From CAYMCO01 sp964388955 (GTDB lineage Bacteria; Chloroflexota; Anaerolineae; Anaerolineales; E44-bin32): DNA of 64,000 nt. The notes under the pieces were generated by a model. It worked only from the letters and a program-made list of their open reading frames with translations. It had not been told where the DNA came from and searched no databases. This document shows, piece after piece, positions 1 to 9,084 of the stretch. Position 1 is the first letter of the stretch. Every line of letters begins with the position of its first letter. Where the stretch lies: assembly GCA_964388955.1 (NCBI GenBank), contig CAYMCO010000018.1:1-64000 (forward strand), given 5' to 3'. A program made the translations under genes and the position numbers.

Positions 1-60
1 ACGATGGCCACTTTCACAAGCCCGTATTTACACCACTCAATGAGATACTACCTCGGAGTG

Positions 61-337
61 ACACAGTCTGTCATTCCGAGAAGCCCGCAGGGCGACGAGG
101 AATCTCCTTCCTTCGTTCCATTCGCTCCCCCGGGAGGCAGACGAATTGCGCCAGGGAGACCCCTCGGCCTCCCGGCCTCGGAGGGACACAGTCTGTCATT
201 CCGAGAAGCCCGCAGGGCGACGAGGAATCTCCTTCCTTCGTTCCATTCGCTCCCCCGGGAGGCAGACGAATTGCGCCAGGGAGACCCCTCGGCCTCCCGG
301 CCTCGGAGGAACACAGTCTGTCATTCCGAGAAGCCCG
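61..337. repeat. Tandem 125-bp intergenic repeat, 2 full copies plus a 27-bp third
   Basis: Copies begin at 61, 186 and 311, each with ACACAGTCTGTCATTCCGAG. The first two are 125 bp long and differ at one position that I found (185 versus 310). The third stops matching after about 27 bp. Open frames run through the repeat on both strands, but they are created by the repeat and are not convincing genes. No coding sequence is seen from 1 to 463. Confidence 0.9.
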
Positions 338-463
338 AGGCGAGACCTCCCACTCGCCCCCTTCCCCCCAGTGGAGAACGAGGCCGCCTCGGACGGAAGA
401 AGCCCCTCCCCATATCGGGGAGGGGCTGGAGCCCTCTCACTGCCTCACATGCAGCCGGTTCGC

Positions 464-739
464 CTACTCCAGATCCGAAAGAATCTGCTGGTACTGCTTC
501 CGGTCGATTTCCCCTCGCGCGTATCTCGCCTGCAGGATCTCTTTCGGCGAAGGGCCGGAACGCACCGAAGCCGGCGCTTCCCTTCCCTCGGATCTCAGAG
601 CCCGTATCAACCAGATCACCAGAAGAATCACCCCCACGATCAAGCCGATGGTGATGACCGCATTGAAGATCAAGCCAATCCATCCATAGCCGCCCATTCC
701 AAATAGGCCGCCAAATCCGTGCCAACCTCCGTGCATCAT
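464..739 (-). CDS. Small membrane protein with C-terminal SHOCT domain
   Basis: Ninety-one residues. The N-terminus is rich in Met, His and Gly (MMHGGWHGFGG), followed by one long hydrophobic helix (about residues 25-48). A C-terminal SHOCT-type helical hairpin follows, recognisable from the pattern ILQARYARGEIDRKQYQQI. SHOCT domains are short oligomerisation modules often found at the C-end of small membrane proteins. The start was set at 739 because a GGAGGG Shine-Dalgarno lies 8 bases before it; an ATG at 757 is also open. It lies downstream of the two-component genes on the same strand, with a 151-bp gap holding its own possible promoter. No enzymatic role is visible. The Met/His-rich start fits a metal-response neighbourhood, which is inference. 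Confidence 0.8.
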   Translation of the reverse strand: MMHGGWHGFGGLFGMGGYGWIGLIFNAVITIGLIVGVILLVIWLIRALRSEGREAPASVRSGPSPKEILQARYARGEIDRKQYQQILSDLE

Positions 740-817
740 GATCCATACCCTCCACATTTCATCCCGATACCGCCCGAAGCAGGCGATTGCTCGCTATTCT
801 GAACAGCATTCTAGGCC

Positions 818-837
818 CAACGTATGAATAAGCGTTG
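818..837. promoter_or_regulatory. Inverted repeat upstream of SHOCT gene
   Basis: CAACG and CGTTG arms are separated by 10 bases, in the gap between the histidine kinase and the SHOCT gene. On the minus strand a TAGAAT box (808-813) lies just downstream of it. It could be an operator, possibly for the neighbouring response regulator. That link is inference. Confidence 0.3.
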
Positions 838-890
838 ATGGAAATATGAAGATTCGGTAAAGAAAACGCTGCGCCCCAAGGAGCTGTGCT

Positions 891-2024
891 TCAGCTCGCG
901 ATGAGCAAGGTGAAGGAGAAGGTGCTGCCTCGCCCGAGGCCGGCGCTCTCAGCCCATATCCGTCCGCCATGGGCCTCCACAAGGTGCTTGGCGATGGTCA
1001 ACCCGATGCCGCTGCCACCGCCAGCGCGGGATCGCGAGCGGTCCACCCGATAGAAACGCGTGAAAAGGTGTGGAAGATGGGTGGAAGCTATCCCTACACC
1101 GTTGTCGATGACAGATGTCACCACATCCCCCTCCGAGGCGCGGGCCCGGATGCGAACCTCCCCACCCTCTTGGGTATATTGCAGCGCGTTGCCCACCAAA
1201 TTCATCAGCACCTGCGTGATGCGATCGGGATCTGCCATGACACGAGGCAGTCTGGGTTGGAGGTCGGTCTCCAAAGCGACATCCTTAGCCTCATACTGAA
1301 TCGCCAATCTCCTGCGCACGCTCTCGATCAATTCCGCCACAGACACAGCCCTTGGATTGAGTGCAAAGGCGCCTGCTTCCACACGACTGAGTTCCTGCAG
1401 ATCAGCCACGAGCCGCTCCATGCGCGCCACTTCCGCCTGGACCTGGTGCAAGGTTGGCCCGTTCGCGTGCAGCACACCATCCATCAAGCCCTCGATGGTT
1501 CCCGCGACGGCGGTCAGCGGGGTACGCAGTTCGTGGGCCACGTCTCCGATCAGTTGAGAGCGCATGGCTTCCGTATGCTCCAGCTTCTCCGCCATCTCAT
1601 TGAATCGCACCGCCAACCGCTGCAGTTCGTCCAGTTCATATGGCTGAGCCGAGTCTGGAATGTGGACTCGTTCGCCGTAGTGCCCTTCCGCGATGCGGCC
1701 GCTCGCCGCCATCATGTCCTGGACGGGCGATACGATCCACCGGCTGATCAGCAGGCTGGCGATCACAGCACATACCAGCGCCGCTCCCCCCGCAAGAACC
1801 ACCGCTTCGGTCACGGCCGACCGGAAGCTGGAAAACAAGTCCCTTCCCAAGCCCCTCCCCATCGCGTTCCCCATCATGCCGGCCATGCCGGCCATGTGCC
1901 GGTTGAAAGAAGTCGGGAGGGCAAGCTCCACCGCCGTGAGCAGGACAGCACCCCCGACTGCAATCACGATCAGGTACGAGAACATGAGTTTCCACGTGAG
2001 ATGGCGTCGTATGGCCGAAAGCAT
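891..2024 (-). CDS. Sensor histidine kinase with Met-rich extracytoplasmic loop
   Basis: A 377-residue membrane sensor kinase that pairs with the response regulator just upstream. Two transmembrane helices (about 12-34 and 70-93) enclose a short outside loop. Residues 41-60 of the loop hold one His and six Met spaced like a soft-metal site. A HAMP linker follows. The H-box is DVAHELRTPL, with the phosphorylated His at 164. The ATPase domain shows an N-box (NLVGNALQYT), G1 (DNGVGIA), F-box (LFTRFYRVD) and G2 (GGSGIGLTIAKHL). All catalytic boxes are intact, so it should autophosphorylate. It starts 2 bases after the regulator stop codon, so the two are co-translated. The Met-rich loop suggests sensing of copper or silver, as in CusS-like kinases, but overall similarity to CusS cannot be judged here. 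Confidence 0.93.
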   Translation of the reverse strand: MLSAIRRHLTWKLMFSYLIVIAVGGAVLLTAVELALPTSFNRHMAGMAGMMGNAMGRGLGRDLFSSFRSAVTEAVVLAGGAALVCAVIASLLISRWIVSPVQDMMAASGRIAEGHYGERVHIPDSAQPYELDELQRLAVRFNEMAEKLEHTEAMRSQLIGDVAHELRTPLTAVAGTIEGLMDGVLHANGPTLHQVQAEVARMERLVADLQELSRVEAGAFALNPRAVSVAELIESVRRRLAIQYEAKDVALETDLQPRLPRVMADPDRITQVLMNLVGNALQYTQEGGEVRIRARASEGDVVTSVIDNGVGIASTHLPHLFTRFYRVDRSRSRAGGGSGIGLTIAKHLVEAHGGRIWAESAGLGRGSTFSFTLLIAS

Positions 2025-2026
2025 GG

Positions 2027-2710
2027 CTAGTCTCCCGCACCTGCGAAGCGGTACCCGACGCCGCGCACAGTGGCGATGAACTCCCGGTCACCAAGCTTCT
2101 GCCGGATATGTCCGATATGGACATCCACCACGCGTGTCTCGCCGTAGAAGTCGTAGCCCCACACATGCTGAATCAACTGCTCCCGGCTCAACACCCTGCG
2201 AGGGTTTCGCGCCAGCGCTTCCAACAGGTCAAACTCCGTGGCTGTCATTTCGACAGACCGGTCGTCCACCCAGACTTGCCGCCCGAGGGTATCGATCCTG
2301 ATGTGCGGGAAGCTCAGGGTACCTTCGCCTTCCACGCCACCACCCCCCTTTAGACGACGTAGTGCGGCCTTCACCCGCGCCACCAGTTCTCGAGGGCTGA
2401 AGGGTTTCGTAAGATAGTCATCCGCGCCTACGGATAATCCCACGATCTTATCCGTCTCCTCGGCCTTGGCGGTCAGCAGAATCACATACACGTCCGATTC
2501 TCGCCGCAGCCTGCTGAGCACTTCAATGCCGTCCATCTCGGGCAACATGATGTCCAACACGACCAGATCCGGCTTATGTCGACGCGCCAAATCCAGGGCA
2601 GCAGAACCATCGGCGGCGGTAAAGACCTCGTATCCCTCCGGCTGCAGATATGCGCTGACGATATCCAGGATGGAGGGCTCGTCGTCGACGATCAATATTC
2701 TCGCGCTCAT
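2027..2710 (-). CDS. OmpR/PhoB-family response regulator
   Basis: A 227-residue DNA-binding response regulator. The receiver domain (1-120) has the acidic pair D9-D10, the phospho-acceptor D53 in VVLDIMLPEMDG and the conserved Lys in LLTAKAEE. The C-terminal winged helix (about 130-225) shows LARNPRRVLSREQLIQHVWG and VDVHIGHIRQKL, typical of the OmpR group. The ATG at 2710 was chosen over a TTG three bases earlier because an AGAGGGG ribosome site precedes it. It is the first gene of the two-gene operon with the kinase at 891-2024. Targets are unknown; candidates are the SHOCT gene and the divergent genes from 3146. Confidence 0.94.
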   Translation of the reverse strand: MSARILIVDDEPSILDIVSAYLQPEGYEVFTAADGSAALDLARRHKPDLVVLDIMLPEMDGIEVLSRLRRESDVYVILLTAKAEETDKIVGLSVGADDYLTKPFSPRELVARVKAALRRLKGGGGVEGEGTLSFPHIRIDTLGRQVWVDDRSVEMTATEFDLLEALARNPRRVLSREQLIQHVWGYDFYGETRVVDVHIGHIRQKLGDREFIATVRGVGYRFAGAGD

Positions 2711-3145
2711 CAATCACCCCTCTCGTCAAGGCTGATTCTACCCTCTCAACTCGCGTAGCACATGAGCCACGGCTCCAGCGTACGGGCCTCGCCAACACCG
2801 GCGCATGCTGAGATCGAACACCGACAACAGGGTTCTTCACTCGGAATCCACCTGAGCGGCCGGGCGCTCAACGCCGAAGAAACGGAGAACCGCATCCGTT
2901 CATCCCGCATCTGCCACACCGGATGAAGCGGCACAAGTGTGCTCCGCTGCCCGCAGCCAATCAAGTAGGTCGGACCCAGCAAGCACCATCGCATATGGAA
3001 GATAGCCGGCCTTTTTGAAGAATGTGAGTCCAGCACATGAAGAAATCGTGAACTTTGGGATTATCCTCCCTCGACCGTTCTGAGGGGGTATAAATGTCGA
3101 TGGCAATAGAGACAGAACCCAGAACGCGCGGCGGAGGGTAGGGCC
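2711..3145. other. Intergenic region between divergent genes
   Basis: These 435 bp separate the response regulator (minus) from the membrane protein at 3146 (plus). A TATAAAT box sits at 3089-3095 on the plus strand, without a good -35 element. No gene is supported here. Confidence 0.5.
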
Positions 3146-3568
3146 ATGGCAGGTCGAAATGCACACCCGGGCTGGATGATCATTGCCATTCTTTCCTGTT
3201 TGCTTATTCTATTCACCCTGCCTCACGGCTTCGATGACATCTCACACGGCGAACCGGCGCGGTTCGGAGTCTCGCAGGCCCTTTTTTCCTCCGGCCTGGC
3301 ACTGGCGTATGCGACGCAAGGCCTGGCGCTCTATTGGCTGGGGCTCGGCCGCCGCATCGGGCTCTGGGCCCACTTGGTGCTGGGTTTCGGCTGGGGCATC
3401 GCGGCGATCATCGCGCATGTGCCGGAAGTGCTGGCCCCGGGCCCGTACCGTTCGGGCGCCCCATCGGTTGCTGACCTGCTGGGAATGGTCGTGATCGGGC
3501 TGAGCCTCGGCGTTGCCTCCGCCCTGGCACTGCAGCGAAGGTCGGAGCTGCCCGCCGAACAAGAATAG
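3146..3568 (+). CDS. Hypothetical four-helix membrane protein
   Basis: One hundred and forty residues with four predicted transmembrane helices: about 10-28, 48-68, 75-97 and 112-133. A GGAGGGT ribosome site precedes the ATG by 6 bases. I do not recognise a family. A His and two Asp follow the first helix (PHGFDDISHG), and a second His pair lies in helix three and its loop (AHLVLG, AHVPEV). It lies between the metal-type two-component system and the YHS protein at 3683, on the same strand as the latter. It may belong to the same response, which is inference from position only. Confidence 0.75.
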   Translation: MAGRNAHPGWMIIAILSCLLILFTLPHGFDDISHGEPARFGVSQALFSSGLALAYATQGLALYWLGLGRRIGLWAHLVLGFGWGIAAIIAHVPEVLAPGPYRSGAPSVADLLGMVVIGLSLGVASALALQRRSELPAEQE

Positions 3569-3682
3569 AGGCCGGCATCTGGCCGGCGGATGGTATGATT
3601 GAGAAAGCACTGCGGGACATTGATGCGCCTCATGGTAGACGCTGGGTTGTCTTCGATGCGGTATTCAGGAAGGAGTGGGTAA

Positions 3683-3877
3683 ATGGCTATCGATCCAGTT
3701 TGCGGCATGGAAGTCGACGAGGAAACCGCCGAGTGGAAATCGGACCACGCGGGGAAGACCTATTACTTCTGCAGTCCCGGCTGCAAGCGGTCTTTCGACC
3801 AGAATCCAGAGCAATACCTGCAGGGTGGACATTCCGAGGGGCACATGGGACACGGCCACCACGGCTCCGACATGTAG
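3683..3877 (+). CDS. YHS-domain protein with His-rich tail
   Basis: Sixty-four residues. Nearly the whole protein is a YHS domain: DPVCGMEV at the start and YYFCSPGCKRSFDQNPEQYL in the middle. The last 16 residues form a His/Gly/Met tail (GHMGHGHHGSDM). YHS domains are known from heavy-metal ATPases and mercury or copper proteins, and bind metal through the Cys residues. An AAGGAG site lies upstream of the ATG. A small soluble metal-binding or metal-chaperone role is likely; copper is a guess from the His/Met tail and the Met-rich sensor kinase nearby. The metal ATPase such a domain is often fused to is not in the window. Confidence 0.9.
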   Translation: MAIDPVCGMEVDEETAEWKSDHAGKTYYFCSPGCKRSFDQNPEQYLQGGHSEGHMGHGHHGSDM

Positions 3878-4090
3878 GCCGGGTATCAGCCAACAACATT
3901 GCGGCGCCGGTTCAATCCGAAAGAGCTCACCGGTGGGGTGTTACCCCCACGGCGTATCGCCCGTCCAGGCATAATAGGCCGGGATTCATCTGGATCATCA
4001 GGTCCAGCAATGCCTGCGGATCGAAGGCGATGACCCCGGCGCAAAACTGGGCGAGGGTGCCCAGCGCGGCCCCGCGTCGTTCTCCAACAC

Positions 4091-4765
4091 TCATGCTCGC
4101 TTCTGCCCCGAAATCAGGTATGTTGTCCCCAGGAAGAAGTGGCGCAGGGACACATGGTTGAGCGCTAGATCCACGGCTTCTTCGATCGCCGGCCAAGGTC
4201 GCCTGGCCCGCCACTCATCGGTGGGCGTGAACGGCTTGACGATGACCATCACAGCCTTCACCATCCACTCTGGCCATCCGGACGGGATCTTCAAATCCAG
4301 TATCGAGAGGCGCCCGCCCTCTCTCATCGCCGCGGCGGCCCGAGCGATGATCTGCGGCGCTTCGGGAATCAGCGAAATCGCGAATGTGGAGTACATGGCG
4401 TCGATTCCGTGAGGAGGTGCAAACTCCGCCGCGTCCTGGTGCACCAGCTGCACATTCCTCCAACCCGCCCGATCTACTCTCTCCCTCGCCTGATCCAACA
4501 TGGCTTCAGTCAGATCCACACCGATCAGTCTTCCCTCGGGCCCGATGCGCTCCTGGATCAACCCGAAATTCAGACCCGTGCCGCAGCCGATCTCCACTAC
4601 TGTTTCTCCTGACTGTAGGTTCAGACTCTCGACAGTGATCCGCCGGTAACGCCATTCGGGGTACCCGATGAGATAATACAAGTTCGCGGTCAGATCGTAG
4701 CGACTGGCCCGCTTGTTGTAGATGTCGACGATATGCTGCCGCAGCGCCTCATCCGTGCCCATCAT
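4091..4765 (-). CDS. Class I SAM-dependent methyltransferase, UbiE-like
   Basis: About 224 residues. Motif I is VVEIGCGTGLNFGLI, followed by the acidic end of beta-2 (LIGVDLTEAML) and a post-I region typical of UbiE/Methyltransf_11 enzymes. The sequence begins with an N-terminal helix (IVDIYNKRASRYDLTANLYYLIG) resembling the substrate cap of quinone or lipid methyltransferases. The start is one of GTG 4771, ATG 4765 or ATG 4762; a GAAAGG ribosome site favours the ATGs. The substrate cannot be told. No quinone-synthesis genes flank it. Confidence 0.85.
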   Translation of the reverse strand: MMGTDEALRQHIVDIYNKRASRYDLTANLYYLIGYPEWRYRRITVESLNLQSGETVVEIGCGTGLNFGLIQERIGPEGRLIGVDLTEAMLDQARERVDRAGWRNVQLVHQDAAEFAPPHGIDAMYSTFAISLIPEAPQIIARAAAAMREGGRLSILDLKIPSGWPEWMVKAVMVIVKPFTPTDEWRARRPWPAIEEAVDLALNHVSLRHFFLGTTYLISGQKRA

Positions 4766-4771
4766 CCACAC

Positions 4772-5125
4772 CTTTCTCCCGCCTCCGGGATCCGATATGT
4801 CTCCATTCTAAGAGGATGGAGGCGCCGTGTCTGCGGCGGTATCGCCTGACTCAATCTAGGCGAGATTGCCTAAGGATGCGCGTTTCCAGCGGCACAATCT
4901 CACCTTGTCTCGGGCTCCTTCATATCTTTCACCGGGAATGCAACTGATTATTGGAGGGCCTCGGAGGGAGGAGATTTGCCGGCGGGCCCGGCCCTTCGGG
5001 AGCGGGGCTGAAGGGTCACAAGGTGGAAAGCGAGGGCGAAGACCACCAAGATGGCCGTGGATAGGGAGATTTGGGAGACTCTCCCTCTCGCCAGGCCTCG
5101 AAAGCGGTTTCAGGTCATGCTCCCG
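4772..5125. other. Intergenic region upstream of methyltransferase
   Basis: About 350 bp between the ketoacyl synthase stop and the methyltransferase start, both on the minus strand. It holds an imperfect inverted repeat (CTAGGC to GCCTAAG, about 4856-4874) that could be regulatory. No gene is supported. Confidence 0.4.
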
Positions 5126-6373
5126 TTACCGGGCGTCTGGGCGGCTCACCACCAGGACGGCATTGCTGCCGCCAAAGGCGAAGGAGTTGCTCATGGCGTG
5201 CTGGATCTCCGCCGCTCGCCGACCGGACACCACATAGTCCAGGTCGCACTCCGGATCCGGGACGCGGTAGTTGATCGTCGGCGGAACGACCTGATCGCGG
5301 AGCGAGAGTACGCAGCTGATCAGCTCAAGCGCCGCGCTGGCGCCGATGGAATGCCCCAGTCCCGCCTTGGTGGAGACCACGGGGATTTGGTATGCGTCCT
5401 CTCCGAAGACCTCCTTAATCGCTGCAGTCTCATTCCGATCGTTGGAATCCGTACCGGTCCCATGGGCGTTGATATACCCGATGTCCCTGGGAGAAAGGTG
5501 TGCATCGCGGATGGCGAGACGCATCGCCCGAGCCGGGCCCTCAAGCGTGGGTTGGGTGAGGTGATAGCTGTCCCCCGTTGCGCCGTAGCCCGTGATCTCC
5601 GCAAGCGGGAGGGCGCCGCGTATTTCAGCTGACCGTTCCGACTCCAGCACCAGGATGCCTGCGCCCTCCCCCAGCACCAAACCATCCCGGTCGGCGCTGA
5701 ACGGCCTGCAGGCGTGGGCAGGGTCGTCGTTCCGCTCCGACATGGCATGCAGCACGCACCAGGCGTGCACGACAGCTGGAGAAAATGGGCAGTCGGCTCC
5801 CCCGGCGACAGCGATATCCAGCATGCCCGTCCGGATCAGATTGTAGGCGTAGCCGATGGAATGCGCCGAGGAGGCGCAGGCCGCGTCCACGGTCATGAGC
5901 GGCCCACCGAAACCATAACGGATGGAGACGTTGGAGGAAGGGCCGACGTTCATCGACACAGGTATGGTGAAGGCGCTCAGGCGACCCTCGGCGTGGAAGC
6001 TCTTGAACGACGGATCGCTGGCGCTGAAGCCCCCGATTGAGCTCCCGATGATCACCGCAACTGCGGAATGATCCACGTGTTGATCACCTAGCCTGGCTTG
6101 TGCGATGGCCTGCCCAGCAGCAAGCAGGGCGAGCTGCGAGGAGCGGCTCATGCGGCGTGTCTCCTTGGAGGTGAAGTGATCCTCAGGCGTGTAGCCGGAT
6201 GCCAGCCCGCCGATGTGAGTGCGCAAATCTCCGTATTGTTCGGGATCGAGCCCCACGATCCCGGACCGCCCCTCCAGCAGACGCGTCCAGAAGTCTGCCA
6301 CCGTCATCCCCAAAGGGGAGACGACGCCCATCCCCGTGACAAGCACCCGCGCCATCTCATTCCGCTTTGCCAT
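5126..6373 (-). CDS. fabF: Beta-ketoacyl-ACP synthase II-type enzyme
   Basis: A 415-residue thiolase-fold condensing enzyme that extends acyl chains with malonyl-ACP. The nucleophile is Cys166 in VDAACASSAHSIG. The two catalytic His lie in NAHGTGTDSND (near 305) and GLGHSIGAS (near 341), and the glycine-rich C-terminal FAFGGSNAVLV is present. All three catalytic residues are there, so it should be active. The family alignment would begin at the seventh residue (MARVLVTGMGVVSPLG, ATG at 6355); neither start has a strong ribosome site. It stands alone, with no acyl carrier protein, fabG or fabD nearby. It could be the housekeeping FabF or a specialised KAS serving a secondary product. Confidence 0.92.
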   Translation of the reverse strand: MAKRNEMARVLVTGMGVVSPLGMTVADFWTRLLEGRSGIVGLDPEQYGDLRTHIGGLASGYTPEDHFTSKETRRMSRSSQLALLAAGQAIAQARLGDQHVDHSAVAVIIGSSIGGFSASDPSFKSFHAEGRLSAFTIPVSMNVGPSSNVSIRYGFGGPLMTVDAACASSAHSIGYAYNLIRTGMLDIAVAGGADCPFSPAVVHAWCVLHAMSERNDDPAHACRPFSADRDGLVLGEGAGILVLESERSAEIRGALPLAEITGYGATGDSYHLTQPTLEGPARAMRLAIRDAHLSPRDIGYINAHGTGTDSNDRNETAAIKEVFGEDAYQIPVVSTKAGLGHSIGASAALELISCVLSLRDQVVPPTINYRVPDPECDLDYVVSGRRAAEIQHAMSNSFAFGGSNAVLVVSRPDAR

Positions 6374-6436
6374 TTGCTGTGAACCGCCCCTATTATCACA
6401 TATTTGGTCATATTCGCATATGAGAGACGCGCCAAA

Positions 6437-7537
6437 TCACCATCCGCCGCTCGCCCGGCCGCTGAAATATCGGCCGCGGAAAGCAAATGCCACGTTCACC
6501 AGCCCGATCATCACCGGCACCTCAATCAGCGGTCCGATCACGGCCGCAAAGGCCACACCCGACTGGATTCCGAAGACCGCCACCGCGACGGCAATGGCCA
6601 GCTCGAAGTTGTTGCTCGCCGCCGTGAAGGCCAGCGTGGTGGTCTTTCGATACCCGGCTCCGATGGCCCGGCCCATGGTGAAGCTGACCAGGAACATGAT
6701 CACGAAATAGATCAAGAGCGGCATCGCGATGCGCAGCACATCACCTGGGATGCGCAGGATGAGCTCCCCTTTCAGGCTGAACATAACCACGATAGTGAAC
6801 AACAACGCCGCCAGGGTAAGCGGGCTGATCTTGGGGACAAAGCGCGAGTAATACCAGTCCTTCCCCTTTGAACGCACCAGGAAGAGGCGGGTAAAAAACC
6901 CAGCCAGAAAGGGAATGCCAAGGTATATGAAAACACTCTTGGCGATCTCCCGAATGGTGATGTCTACGATCGAACCGCGCAGCCCGAACCAGGTAGGCAG
7001 CACGGTGATGAATACGTACGCGTACAGGCTATAGAAGAACACCTGGAACAAGCTGTTGAACGCCACCAGGCCGGCCGCGTATTCCGTATCCCCGTCTGCG
7101 AGTTCATTCCACACAATCACCATGGCGATACAGCGCGCCAGGCCGATCAAGATTAAACCCGTCATGTACTCCGGGTAGGCTCGCAGAAAAAGGATGGCCA
7201 GGGCGAACATCAGCACCGGGCCAACGAGCCAATTCTGAACCAACGAAAGGGCCAGCACCCGCCAATTGCGAAATACATCCCCCAATTCATCGTAGTGGAC
7301 CTTGGCAAGCGGCGGATACATCATCAATATCAGCCCAATGGCGATAGGGATATTCGTGGTGCCAACCGAGACGGACGCGCTGACCTCCGAGACAGCTCTC
7401 GGGAACAGATACCCGATGGATACGCCCGCTGCCATGGCCAAGAAGATCCATATTGTGAGATACCGATCAAGGCGGGAGAGCTTCTGCACCCGCCCCCCCC
7501 TGTTCCTCCGTCTGATCATCGACTCTGTGGATGACAT
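6437..7537 (-). CDS. acr3: Arsenite efflux permease, ACR3 type
   Basis: About 366 residues and roughly ten transmembrane helices. ACR3 carriers export arsenite. The conserved Cys needed for transport is seen near residue 136 in LARCIAMVIVWNELADGD, matching the family pattern C-x-A-M-x-x-x-W. The ATG at 7537 was chosen because TAGGAG lies 6 bases before it; an ATG two codons earlier is also possible. It is the last gene of an arsenic operon read from 9788 (arsR, thioredoxin, permease, acr3), with 121 bp between it and the permease. Confidence 0.94.
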   Translation of the reverse strand: MSSTESMIRRRNRGGRVQKLSRLDRYLTIWIFLAMAAGVSIGYLFPRAVSEVSASVSVGTTNIPIAIGLILMMYPPLAKVHYDELGDVFRNWRVLALSLVQNWLVGPVLMFALAILFLRAYPEYMTGLILIGLARCIAMVIVWNELADGDTEYAAGLVAFNSLFQVFFYSLYAYVFITVLPTWFGLRGSIVDITIREIAKSVFIYLGIPFLAGFFTRLFLVRSKGKDWYYSRFVPKISPLTLAALLFTIVVMFSLKGELILRIPGDVLRIAMPLLIYFVIMFLVSFTMGRAIGAGYRKTTTLAFTAASNNFELAIAVAVAVFGIQSGVAFAAVIGPLIEVPVMIGLVNVAFAFRGRYFSGRASGGW

Positions 7538-7664
7538 CTCCATCTCCTACCGGGTTTCTGGTTCGGCGATCTGCGATTGCCTTGCCTCGGGCCCTCTCGG
7601 CACCCCATTTCCCCAGTTTCCCACCGGCAAGACTGGCGCTTGGCGCGCCGGGGGAATCTTCGGA

Positions 7665-9014
7665 CTATTTCAGCACTAGGGACAAGCCGAACAGGTAACC
7701 GGCCAGCGTGCTGAACACACTGACAAGCAGGATATATACGGTCGTCTTCTTCCCCCCCAAGATGCGGCCCGTGACCAAAATGCTCTGCAGGGAAAGCTCT
7801 GGATCTGCCAGTAGATAGGCCAGCAGCGGGCCCCGGTTCATCCCCAAATCCATAAACATACGCGCGATGGGCACCTCTACGAGCGTGGGGAAGTACATGA
7901 AGACGCCGAACAGCACCCCGATCAAGTTCGCCCAAATAGTGTTCCGCCCCGCCAGAGATCGCACCCATTCAGCAGGCAGGGCCGTCTTGACCATCCCGGC
8001 GGCGAAGACCCCAACGATCAGAAGAGGGAATATCTGCCTCACAAAGCGCCATGTCTCCCAAAGCCACGCTGCGGTTTCCTCTCGCTGGAACGTACGGCCG
8101 GCAACCAGGCCAATGGAACCTATGAGCAGGAGTTCGGCGAAGAAGCGCCCGGTCAGCCCAATGTGCAGGCTCCCCGGCGTCACCACCGGCGCCGCCAGCA
8201 GAAAGGTGAACCCTACCAGCGTGAGGGTGGCGTACGTCCAGCGGTTGAACCGCTCGAGGATCGATTCCAGTCCCAGGTAGGCTATGGGCGCCAGCAACAG
8301 CAGGAGACCGATGAGAAGGGCGCCCTGCAAAGTGAGATTGGCCCCTTCCAGACTCGTTGCCAGGTTCTCGGGTATCGTCCACGGGAGCGAGAGTCTCATC
8401 CACGGCTCGCTCAGGAAATCGACTTGGAGTGTCCCCACAATCAGGGTCCCGACCAGCAAGAGGAATATCGCCCACACCGCTGGCTTCATCTTCACATCCG
8501 CTGCAAAGGCCCCCTGCTGGGCCATTTCTTCCGAGCGCTTGCGCTCCTCTGAACGGAAGATCCAGGCCACGATCAAACCTATACCGATGCCAAACAGGAT
8601 GGAGAGCAGAATGCGCGCCAGGGCGATATCCATTCCGATGGCTGCCCCCGTATAGGCGATGGCCAGGATATTCACTGCAGGGCCTACGAACAAAAACGTG
8701 ATTGCCGCGCCCAGACCCGCCCCTCGCTTCCAAATCCCAGCGAACAAGGGCAGGATGGTGCACGAGCACACCGCCAGCACAAAGCCCCCCGCCGCCGCGG
8801 CCGGATAGCTGACCCATTTCTTGGCCCCCGGCCCCAAGAATCGGGTGATCGTCTCTTTGGGGATCATGGCGCTCATGTATCCGGCGATCATGAAGGCGGG
8901 CATCAGGCACAGCAGCACATGCGCCGCCAAATAGTCCAGCAAGCTGGTCCAGCCAGACCACAGCATGGCGGCGACGAAAGGGATCACTTGCCCCATGAGC
9001 GGTTCCGACCCCAT
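7665..9014 (-). CDS. DUF318/ArsP-like permease
   Basis: About 449 residues with 8-10 transmembrane helices in two homologous halves separated by a soluble loop. Glycine-rich cores such as GGFVLAVCSCTILPLFAGIW and FVGPAVNILAIAYTGAAIGMD are typical of the predicted permease family PF03773 (YraQ/ArsP). ArsP members export trivalent methylarsenicals or roxarsone. The Cys pair in CSCTILP is a candidate metalloid ligand. The open frame reaches 9170, but that would overlap the thioredoxin gene, so the start is placed at 9014 (alternative 8996). Its place between the thioredoxin and acr3 supports an organoarsenic or arsenite role. The substrate is inference. Confidence 0.87.
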   Translation of the reverse strand: MGSEPLMGQVIPFVAAMLWSGWTSLLDYLAAHVLLCLMPAFMIAGYMSAMIPKETITRFLGPGAKKWVSYPAAAAGGFVLAVCSCTILPLFAGIWKRGAGLGAAITFLFVGPAVNILAIAYTGAAIGMDIALARILLSILFGIGIGLIVAWIFRSEERKRSEEMAQQGAFAADVKMKPAVWAIFLLLVGTLIVGTLQVDFLSEPWMRLSLPWTIPENLATSLEGANLTLQGALLIGLLLLLAPIAYLGLESILERFNRWTYATLTLVGFTFLLAAPVVTPGSLHIGLTGRFFAELLLIGSIGLVAGRTFQREETAAWLWETWRFVRQIFPLLIVGVFAAGMVKTALPAEWVRSLAGRNTIWANLIGVLFGVFMYFPTLVEVPIARMFMDLGMNRGPLLAYLLADPELSLQSILVTGRILGGKKTTVYILLVSVFSTLAGYLFGLSLVLK

Positions 9015-9084
9015 CGGCTCCAGGGGCTTGATTCCTGGCAGGCCCTCGCTGGCTTCAATTTGCCATCGGTTGCACCCATGTGCC

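Noticed and set aside
4..706. Several frames through the 125-bp repeat
   Set aside because: They are produced by the repeat in three frames and end in the antisense of the SHOCT gene.
969..2030. A 353-codon plus-strand frame
   Set aside because: Antisense to the histidine kinase; no family features.
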